A stretch of DNA of 64,000 nt, from positions 1,208,501 through 1,272,500 of the forward strand of contig JAYKKM010000374.1 of assembly GCA_035772405.1 (NCBI GenBank), written 5' to 3'. This DNA comes from Chrysogorgia sp. JL179-B06. Lineage: Eukaryota > Cnidaria > Anthozoa > Scleralcyonacea > Chrysogorgiidae. The position numbers were made by a program, and so were the translations under genes. A model generated the notes under the pieces. It was given only the letters and a program-made list of their open reading frames with translations. It did not search any database and was not told the DNA's origin. Positions 31,801-43,800 of the stretch are shown here, piece by piece; position 1 is the first letter of the stretch; each line of letters starts with the position of its first letter.

Positions 31801-34800
31801 CATCTTTTTTTTTGGTTTTAATATAAGCATGTTTTCAGCAAATTTTCAATTCGGAAAGAATTACTGAGGAATTACCTTAAATATTCTAAAATAAAAAAAG
31901 AAAATTTGGAATAAAAGTGGGCGCTTTTTCGATATATGAACAAACCGAAATTCAAACCAATCGCTAACCCTAATCGCTAACCCTAACCCTAATCCTAACC
32001 CTAAAACTGACTTGGATTGATGTTATAATAATTTTAAATTTCGGTTGCTTATATATCGAGAAAGGAGCATATGCCCCCGGCTCCTACGTCTCGCCAGCGA
32101 AAGTGTAAATTTCGCTTTCTTGAAATATGTACGGTTGTAAATTTTTCAACTTTCAAAGTTTTGCTTCGCGCCAAAGAAACGCGTGAAGCAGAATAGACCA
32201 ATCAAATCGCTTGAGGTACCCTTCGATGAGAAATACAATGGCGTCCGAAAATAACAGTATATACACTTTTGAAAATGTCAATGTTCTGGAGGGACCTTGG
32301 AACGGTGGTGATAAACAGAATGTAGAATTGAAAATTAGTGTCTGGAAGAGAGTTTAGTTCTGGTTGAGTCATTATGTAACCAAAACATTGGAATAAATAT
32401 TGATGACACAATTACTAATTTGCTCTCAACGTCGCATCCAAACAAACCTACAGCTTTAATTTTTGCTTGCAAATATTTCACGTGTCCAGAACCATTTTTT
32501 TGTACTTGTTTTTATGTTTCCTTTACTTAATTCTTCGTCGCAATAGCAGAAGGATAAAGAGACGTCTTCGGTTCTGCCATTTTATTAATTTTAGCGCGAA
32601 CTTTGTAACAGGAAATTGACCAGCGGAAAATAATTTTGCTCGAAATTGCAAGTGTATTGATTGATTGATTGATTGACACCTTTTAAAGTGCCTATAACGT
32701 CTGTGGGAATTTAATATATTTGTAATCTATGGATTATCCTGAGATAAATTGTAATATATCTTGTCAGCTGAAAATGTCATCTTCATAGACTTTTTTGCTG
32801 TTAAAGTTGACGGAAATGATGTCAAATCGGGAATCTGTCTATATGAAAACCTCTTTACAGATGCCCGATTTGACGTCATTTCCGTCAACTTTAACAGCAA
32901 AAAAGTCTATGAAGATGACATTTTCAGCTGACAAGATATATTACAATTTATCTCAGGATAATCCATAGATTACATATATGTTAAATCCCCACAGACGTTA
33001 TAGGCACTATATTTACTCAGGGTAGTTCAATCAGTAGTAACAACTACTGCTATCAATTGGAGACCTTGCAACCGATACAAATACATTACAATATATATAT
33101 CTAGTAAAACTAAAAGAAGTAAAACTAGATGCTTATATACAATACAATGTTAATAAAAATGGTCATTATAATAAAATGACTTCTTTGCTTGTTCAATTCG
33201 TACCCGAGGTAAATGTAGCATATTACTTTGTCTAGTTATTCTACTATGTACAGAGCTATTAAAAATAAAATAGTTTTTAAAAAATTGTGGGCAACGTCCT
33301 AGTTGAAAAACATGGTTGTCTCGCCTACTTTGTAGAGAGGTCCATTTTACCATGTCGAAAGCTCTACCACTCTCATCTAGTATTCTAGTTACGATCCTCG
33401 CAGCACGCTGTTGGCGTAGATGTGTCTTATATACCAAAAGGATATTCTGGTAGACTCTCATTAGCAAAAATAAGTTGGGGGCAATTTCTAGGACGGTGCC
33501 GTCCAGATTACTCTTATCCCATCTCATCCCTCAAATACCATTCATCTATCCCTATGTATCCCCTGCTAAGGTCAATAACAAAGTGTCTTATACCAAAAGG
33601 ATATTCTGGTAGACTCTCAGAATAGCAAAAATAAGTTGGGGGCAATTTCTAGGACGGTACCGTCCAGATTACTCTTATCCCATATTTCATCCCTCAAATA
33701 CCATTCATCTATCCCTATGTATCCCCAACTAAGGTCAATAACAAAGTGTCTTATATACCAAAAGGATGTTCTGCTAGACTCCCATTAGCAAAAATAAGTT
33801 GGGGGCAATTTCTAGGACGCTGTCCAGATTACTCTTATCCCATCTCATCCCTCAAATACCATTCATCTATCCCTATGTATCCCCTGCTAAGGTCAATAAC
33901 AAAGTGTCTTATATACCAAAAGGATGTTCTGGTAGACTCTCATAACCATTCATCCCTCCATCTGGACAATGATAACCAAGTGGTTGTACCATCAAGTGTG
34001 CTTTGAGTCCAGCTTTATCCAAACCATCCTTCATTTTTATCACAGCTTTAATACTCTCACTTGGATCATATTTACAGTTGATTCCAACAATGTCAGCACC
34101 TGCATACGTAAAATGTGAAAAGGCTGTTAGGGAACTGTCATTAATTCCACCATGCAGGGACTGAGGGGGGGCAGAAGGAAAAGTACTGGGCCATGAAACT
34201 ATAAATAAAAAAATGGTGGGGCTATGAAAACATTTGGAAAACCTTTGATGCGCCATGAAACCTTTTTGATTAGTATATCAAAAGTAATCGAAGAAAACAA
34301 ATATTTATAACATAGGAATTGATATACGCTATGTTTGTCCAAGAAATATCCATATCACACCCCCAGAAATTATGTACATGTATATATAGTTTGGATTTCA
34401 GTGGTTCGAGACTAAGTTCAGGAATGCGAAAACCTGGCTGAAAACAAAGTTGATTGTTTTCCTTGCTCTATATGGCAGACTATCCTCAGTTCCCAGCACT
34501 CCTGTGTTGTTGGTATGAATGAAAATTTAAGATGTGCTGGGCCACGAATTAACTAAAACAAAATGTATAGTTGGGTCGTGAAACCATCCAGGGAAATTTG
34601 GTTGGGTCACGAAACTTTAACAAGAATTTTCAGTTTTCCTTCTGCCCCCCTTCCCCGGGTGGAATCAATGACATGCAGAAAAGTTAAAAACTAGAAAATA
34701 TTTTCCGTGTTTCGATACAGTTCTAGAAACACGAGTGCAAGTTTGGAAGAACGAGAAAAAAAATGGCGGGAAAAGTTCCGTGTTTCTGTCCAATCAACAT

Positions 34801-37800
34801 ACCTGTAGTTTAATCGAGTGAAATGCCAAATACATGTATTACTTGTAATATACCCTAAATCTTATCCTGGGATTATCACCACTATATATACAAAACTCGT
34901 GACTAGGCTCTCGGCAACGGCTTCCGTAGCTCAGTGGTCAGAGCACTGCACTATAGCATCGCAGGGTCGCGGGTTCAATTCCAACCGGAAGGCCTTGAAG
35001 TTGCATTTTTCGCGGTTTGGTCTTAAAATGTATATATTCCAACATTCGAAATTTTCCTTCATCACAAATCCTTACAACATGTATAGTTTAATTGAGTGAA
35101 ATGCCAAATATTACTTGTAATATACCCAAAATCTTATCCCAGGATTATCACCACTATATATACAGAACTCGTGACTATACGCGCTCTCGGCAATCCTCTC
35201 GGCAAAGTGATCAGATAATCTCGGCAAAGTGATCAGAGCACTGCACTAGCATCGCAATTTATTTTTTATTTAAATTGTCACCAATAGCTTACCAGCTTTT
35301 ACCAAACGCACAGCACATTCTTCAATGGGCACCCCTTTAGCATCTGCAGTAGAGTCAATACACATACTGGCTGCAACGGGTTTGCCTGTCTCTTTAAGGA
35401 CTTCAATTGCCCATTCTATTTCTTCACAAAACTTAAAATACTACAAAATTAAAACAGATTCTAATAGTTAATAAATATTCAAAATGATACCATACCTGCT
35501 TCTCATTTGCTAGGATATGCACACATTTACATATATATTATTATTATTATTTATCAGTTAACAAAAATATACAAGTTACACTGGCTTGCAAGTTGCAAAA
35601 TCAGACAAGTTTGGCGCTACTCTGGCTTTAAAAAGTTTTTTGAACGTAACTTTAAAAGTTACTGTCCATGACCCAACGTTTCGACACTCCAATCTAGTGT
35701 CTTCATCAGGGGTGATCGTTGTAAAGTTAGGATCCCTATTTATACCCTCATAAAACCGATGATGACCAACAGTCCAACACACACTGATAAATATCTTTCA
35801 TTTGATTCTCACCACCCCACCATTCTCACCTACCATCTAGTTCCGATTCAAGGGAAAGGCGCCGAATAACTATCCTAATGATTTTCTAAAGAAACTGTTT
35901 AAAACCTGCAGTTACTCCACCACGCGTATACAAACTCTGAGAACGAAAGTTCGGTGATGGGATTTGCGGTTGTTCCGTATATTCAAGGCCATCAAGGGAT
36001 TACGGAATACGGAACCAATTAAAAGAATCTTAGGAAGTTTCAACGTAAAAGTTGCTCAAAAACCTTTCTTGACGTTGGTTCAAAACCTAAGGATAGTATT
36101 GCAAAGGAACAGAGGAAAGACGCTATTTATATTTTATTCCACGTGCAAATGCAATGACTGTGATCAGGAGTACATCGGTCAGACTAAACGTCAGTTTCGT
36201 ACGCGTCTGAAAGAACACCAAAAGGTTGTTTTCTTTTCAAAAAAGGAAAATTCTGCTTTGTCGGAGCACGAGTGCGTAAAACAACCATGAGATGTGTGGG
36301 AAAATTCCAAAATTATTACCACTAATCCGCGGTATACCATCAGAGACGTTGTGGGGGCTTGGCATATCAATAGCGCCCACGCCCCATTGAATCGCGATGA
36401 TGGTGGTTTATTACCAGAAACTTATTTGCATCTTGTTAATAAATAACACCCTGGAGTCCTATTTATTTTATATCATCTCGTTTTACTCTGACGAAGGGCT
36501 CCGCTCGAAACGTCAGTATTTCGTTACTAAAAATCTTGGCAGTTTACCACCTTTTCACTTGCTATATATATCCAATATATATATATATGTATATCCTATA
36601 TATATATATATGCTATATATATCCAAAACACTGTCTACGTCCCTATGGACTTACCTCTGCTATTAATATATCCGCATCATATTCAACAAATATTTTTGCT
36701 TGCTTTCTGAAGAACTCTTGTACAGTTTCTTTCGAGGCTCCTTTCTTATAACAAACAGTGTACGATACACCACCAGCCCACAGCAAACCTTTCTCTTTGG
36801 CAATCTTTTTCACAGTGTTACAAGCAGTTTCATTAATGTTACCATCTCCTTGTATATCAGTCTTAATAACAAACAAACAACATGCATAGCGCACCTCTTT
36901 CATAATGGCACCCAAATTAAATATTCTTTTATATTCATTTAAATTAGCCTTTCTGACCTAGTTCATGTGTCTGCAATTCCAAAGAATCTTAGCTTTGTAA
37001 CAAGGCCAGAAAGGCTACTTTGCATGCATATATATTTAAAAGAATATTAGATACACCACCAGCCAACAACAATCTATGCAATATCATCCATAATCTATGC
37101 AATAGCATCCATAGAAAAGTAACCTTAGCTGTGCATAATCATAACGTTTTTAATTTAATTATAAGGTATTTTTAATACAAATTTAACATGATTGCACATC
37201 AGTAAAAACGACTCTGTTACAATAGTATAAAAAAGATTAAAACGATTAATAGATTTACATTAAAAACAAGAACTTTGCTACATCATATTAACAAATTTGA
37301 ATTCGAAAGACTGTGTATAATATTCGCAAGGATTACATATATATATATATATTATACCTCAACTATAAATTGTCCAATCAAAGAGCAAGATTTGTACCAC
37401 GTGACCTGTCAATTTAAACTCGAATTCCCCGCTTTAACCTCGAATTCCCCGCTGATGACGTCATCAGCGAAAATTCGAGTTCGAATACCCCGCTCGTACC
37501 CAGTACTCGCGCGTAAACCAAGACGAGCCTGTAAACAATGGAGGAACAACAAGACGTTTCTAGACGTTTCTAGACGTTTCAAGACAGCATTCAAGATTGT
37601 TTCGGTATAATATATCATTTATAGACCCTCCGCTCGGGGAATTCGTCGAAATATTACCCCTTGGGATGATATAACCCATTGGGCTTCGCCCTCGGGATAT
37701 ATCATCCCTCGGGGTAATATTTCGTTGAATTCCCCTCGCTCCGGGCCAACACTCGAAATTTTCCTTCACCATAAATCCTTTCAACATGTAGTTTGATCGA

Positions 37801-40800
37801 GTGAAATGCCAAATATTACCTATAATATACCCAGAATCTTATCCCGGCATTACCACCATATATACAGAACTCGTGACTAGGCTCTCGGCAACGGCTTCCG
37901 TAGCTCAGTGGTCAGACTACTGCACTAGCAATCGCAGGGTCGCGGGTTCAATTCCAGCCGGAAGGCCGCTAAGTTGCATTTTTCGCAACTGGTCCCGGTT
38001 TGGTCTTAAAATGTATGTATTCCAACACTCGAAATTTTCCTTCACCATAAATCCTTTCTATATATATATATATATATATAATTTTTAATTTAATAACTTC
38101 GCCATCGATTAATATTTACATATAAAATAATAAAAAAATAAATCTAAAATATATAGATATACGATATACGATATATGATATGATATAGTATATGATACAT
38201 AATATATGATATATGATATACTATTTATATATAAGTCTATATTTACAAAAGAGAATAATTAATTAGACCAATGAGGTAACGAGGTTGCAGTAACAGCACA
38301 CACTTAAAATAGAGAAAGCGGTGTGGAAGAGATGTTCTCATTAATATGATATATGATATGATATAATATAGTATAATGTAGTGTAATGTAGTGTAATGGA
38401 ATGGAATGGAATGGAATATTACATGATATACAATATATAATGTAATATAAGAAACCTGTGGAGTAAAACAGTGGGCTTTACATCGTTGGGGGGAAAAATT
38501 CGTTTAAACGTTCAGTACGACCTTATCATAGAGACGGCCTTATTTTGATGTGATCACTTTAGACTTACGGTTCATCTAATTATCTTGCAAAGGCGTTGCG
38601 AAACAAGTTGTACGAATCATTGCACAGTGAAACATAACCTTGCAACAGAAATTGTTGCGATACAAGTTCTTGCCATCGGTGGAGAGTACGAAAATTCACA
38701 TTTGCCCCCCTCCCAGTGAAAATTCTTTAAAAAAGGCTACTGTTAACTCTGGGTCATCACCTACCTATACTATCAAGTTTTGTGATTGGTTGATTCAAAC
38801 AATAAAACAATAGAATCAACCACAAAGAAACCAATGTCCTAACCCTATCACTTTTGTTGCATATAGCCAATCACAAAACCTGTTCATTTTAGGTACGTAT
38901 TTACCCTTAACTCTCCAACTTCAATTTGCCATATCTCTCAATTGATTTGAATGCTGAAACTTTGGGAATAAACTAAAGTCAGTAAGATCTTTCATATGAA
39001 CTACATTTGTATTTTGACAGGAGTATCACTTTAATGACACTATACCACTTCATCATTAGCTACAATTAGCGACTCACGTCGGTCAGCTTACCCTTGTTTG
39101 TAAGAGATCGTCGTTAGCGTTATATGTAAATGCTTGTAAAATATCTGATCCTGCACGTGCAAATTCTTTATGGAGCTCAGCAACTGGAATGAAACATAAA
39201 AATATCTACTCTTGAGGCTAAGGAAACGTTCATTATTTATGGCTCGGGTTGGCACAGAAGAGAAATAGGTTGCCCTTACGAAAAAATCCAATTGGATCCA
39301 ATTGGAAACTAGTTTATAACAAGCGCTTTTCTATAAACAACTTACAATATTTTACATTTTTGGTACTAAATGTTTCTTCAAGTAACATGTCAAAGAATAT
39401 GACAAACGACCATATTTATCATAATAAACCCTGGTAGCTGTTTCTTTTTCCCTAAAATACCATGTTTTCTTGTATAAAATTACGAGCTGCGAAAAATAAA
39501 AAAATTATCTTTGTCAAAAGGTTCAAGAAAACGTTGTGCAATGCGAGGTCGGTGACCCCAACACTTTTTTTTGGTTTTAATATAAGCATGTCAATGAATA
39601 ACTCCAAGACTGGGAAGTTTCAGCAAATTTTCAATTCGGAAAGAATTACTGAGGAATTACCTTATAATATTTTAGATAGACATATTTTCATGTTTATAAA
39701 CAGTAACACAAACTCATTTATCTTCCTTAGAATATCATAGGCGTACGGGCAAAATTTTGAAGGGGGGCGCTGAGCATAACTTGCCCGAATAAATGATGAC
39801 GTCATATTACTGAAGAACACAAATTGCCATCGTTTAATAGCTAAGCACGTTTTTCATTAATGTATATGAACATGCATTGAAAACGTGTACATTAGGGGGG
39901 TCGGGGGGCATGCTCCCCCGAGAAATTTTTTGAATTTTTGATTCCCTGAAAGTGTATTTCCTGCAATTTGAGGGCACTTTTCTCGTTTTTGCGGCCGCGG
40001 CAGTGTGCGGGATTCGAAGTATTTAATTACCGTTAAAGTAAAACAGATTTTCCAAATTTAGACCGCGTGGATATCTCTCCCGCAACGCGCATAGGGAATG
40101 CGTTGCACGACGGCAGAAGAGAAGGAAGGAAAAGCAAAATGTATTAGGTATATTCAAGTTGAATATACGAGATTACGTTTAGACAACGCCCGAACCAAGG
40201 CCTGGCTATATGCCACTTTTAACCATTGCTAAACGATCAACAACAATGAAATACCAGATTTCCCTCAATGAGAATCCCAGATTTCTCTCAATGAGAATCC
40301 GTTATAATGTCATTAAGTTGCATTCAAATATTAGAATAATTTAATACAGGACACTTTTTGCCCGAATGACAACACCATTTTTGCCCGAATAGAGCTAATT
40401 TTTCGGACAACGGGCTGCAGCCCCCAGTCCCCCCCCCCCCCCGTCTCGTACGCCTATGTAGAATATTGTAATGATCTCAATATTTAACAATAACCAATAT
40501 TTAACACTATAAATATCTATAAATATCTAAAGGTTATATATGATAAGAGCAAGGACGAGACATGCAGTAGGCAAACGGCGCGCGTATATAATATACATAA
40601 TAAGTAGTAAGTTGGCCGGCCGTAGTCGGAGGCGATCCATAGGCTCCTCTTTCATTAGCTGCTACCCGAAGGTAGGGGTGGGCGCCACTCCTATCCCTGG
40701 AATTAACCACTTACCCCAGCCAGAGCTGGTCCCAATTTTATTTAAGGCTCTTGGTGAAAGCCCGATCTCCAATTAGCACTGCTCATTGGATTATGGCAAC

Positions 40801-43800
40801 ACTAATTTTCAGTCTTCCGGGACCGATATATGAAATAAGGTGGTAACCCATCCAGTTAGTGTACCAGAGGTACGGTGCTTAACTTTGGAAAGTCAAGCAG
40901 CGATCACTGACCACTATATTATACCGGTCCGAAATAATACATCTGAATAAATAACGGTCCGAAATAATACATCTGATGAAAAAATGTCATCCCTATAGCT
41001 CACAATGATCAAAATCATTATGAAAAACCTACAAACAAAGCGAATGTTTCTCCAAGGACTACATAATACTAAACTATTTTAAAGGTTTCATACAGAAAGT
41101 TAAAAACCACCAACTGTTTCTCCCAGCATATCGTAAAATTCGTCTAATGATTTTCGGCCTTTGTCGTATTATCGAGACAAAGATTTTACAATATACATCA
41201 ACGCAACAGTCAACGACTCAACTATACCTGCTTGTGGATGTTCGACGTTAACTTCTGGGGTCCAAATGCCACCAGTTACATAACCTCTTCTTTCCATTTC
41301 GGTTATGTATCCTCCATCGCCAATGATAACTTCGCCATCATCAAGTCGCTCCAGTATCGTCTTCAGCAGAAAGAAAGTGTGATACATATAGACTGTATAT
41401 TCATGAATAAGGGACTCAGTGTCATTAATTCCACCAGGGAGGGGGGAAGAAGGAAAAGTGCTGGGCCATGAAACTATAAATCAAAAGTTGATGGGGCTAC
41501 GAAAAGATTTGGAAAACCTTTGAGTTTGATGTGCCATGAAACCTTCTTGATTATCAAATGTAATCGAAGAAAACAAATATTTATAGCATAATATTAGGAA
41601 TTGATATACGCTATGTAAGTTCAAGAAATATCACACCCCCAGAAATTATGTACATGTACAGGGTGTATAAAAAAAAGCGCAACCTCGGAATTTCCCAAGA
41701 AATCCACTTTGTTTTTATTAGCACAAAAGATTTTAGGCCTCTGGGAATTTAAAATAGCTTCTAATAGCGTATTCCAAGGGCATAACTGTCGAATTGCTAA
41801 TAAATAAACAACTTCCCATTAAATAAATGCATAAATTTCGATTCAATTCTGCTTTACGTGCTCGAGTTTGTAGTAATTAGACAGTTATGCCCCTGGAATA
41901 CGATTACAAGCTATTTTAAATTCCCAGGGGCAAAAATATTTTTTGTTTAAGAACACAGTGGATTTCTTGGGAAATTCCGAGGTTTGCGCTTTTTTTTATA
42001 CACCCTGTCCCAAAAAAAAGGCTACCTTTTCAAATTCAAATTAGCATGTTAATTCAAGCAACCTATTGTAGTTCTTTGAAATTCATTATCGCTTTTGAAC
42101 TACGAATGCGTAAAAACACACAGTTTTATACACATGGGATATTAAACACAATAGGTTGTTTGAATTAACACGCTCATTTGAATTTGAAAAGGTAGCCTTT
42201 TTTTGGGACACTCTGTATATACAGTGTGTATCAAAAAAACCGCTACCCTTAGAAAATGAATTAGCATTCTTAAAGAGACCTATTGTAATTTAAAAAAAAA
42301 GTATACACCTGGGAAATTAAGATGGTCCAAGCGCTGCGTTAATCAAGAAGAGAGAAAGCAGTTTTCAATACGAATGCAATCCAAGTTATTTTTTACGCAT
42401 TTGTTGCTCAGAGGTGTCTAAGCCTTCAAACTATTACAATGGTTCTTTGAAAAAAATGCTAATTCACAGTTGCTTCCGGTAGCGGTTTTTTTGATACACA
42501 CTGTAGTTTGGATTTCAATGGTTCAAGACTACGAGTTCAGGAATGTGAAAACCCGGCTGAAAACAAAGTTTAATGTTTTCCTTGCTCTATATATGGCATG
42601 AAAGCTATTATACTATAGTATGTACTCAAAATAACTTGTGTGTAATGGGAGTAAGACAACTTCAACTTAAGTACTGATTTTTTACTGAAGTATACGTTTC
42701 GGACGAAGGTTTTTTGGCGGGAAAAATTCTGAGTTGATTTGAATGACAATAAAAGAGAGCTAGGCATCTTTATTGAAAATACCAAGCAATAAAATGTGCT
42801 GGAACATCATTATTGCTTTTCTTTAAAGTTTTCAATCATCTAAAAGCACGGAGAATAAATGTATATGCCTATTACTGATGTGAAATGAAGCGAGACATAT
42901 ACCAGTGAGCGGATCTGAAGAAGTTGAAGTCGAAAACAGCGTTAAAACAGAGAAGACAATTAACCAAAAGCTATATAATAAATATCTTATTAACTTCGTT
43001 TGCTTGGTATGTTTGGGAAAGTATTTGCCTTTGAAGTATTTACTTTGCCGTATACGGATATTGCAATACATAGTCAATGAAATACCGATAGTCTGGAAGC
43101 CGGTAAAAGTCATTGTTCTATGTCAGTTTTGTTTAGTAAAATGTATGTATTCCAACACTCGAAGTTTTCCTTCACCATAAATCCTTAGAACATACAGTTT
43201 AATCGAGTGAAATGCCAAATATTATTATAAGTAATAGCATGGCATTGAGGTTGATTAGTGATTAAATGTACCCGAAAGCCGAGGGAGGTTTAGTTCACTA
43301 ATCAACCGTAATGCCATGTTATCACTTTGTAATATTATGGCTACCAAGACAATAGGAAATAGGATCGCTTTTAGCCGATTCAACAAGTTCAATATACAGA
43401 GTGTCCCAAAAAAAAGGCTACCTTTTCAAATTCAAATGAGCGTGTTAATTCAAACAACCTATTGTGTTTAATATCCCATGTGTATAAAACTGTGTGTTTT
43501 TACGCATTCGTAGTTCAAAAGCGATAATGAATTTCAAAGAACTACAATAGGTTGCTTGAATTAACATGCTAATTTGAATTTGAAAAGGTAGCCTTTTTTG
43601 GGACACCCTGTATAATGGTTCACCATGTTTGAGTAAAATAAAATTAGCATAAACATTAGGTATAATTAGTTACTAATCGTACCTATAATGCTTTATGCAG
43701 GTTTCATCAGGTTATTTAGAGATTAATCGATCCCTCGTGAAACAAAGGATTTCGAGGTAGCCATGATATTACTTGTAATATACCCAATTCTTATCCCAGC

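Noticed and set aside
40780..40940. 5S rRNA gene
   Set aside because: Only the internal promoter region is recognisable; the rest does not fit a 120-nt 5S RNA.
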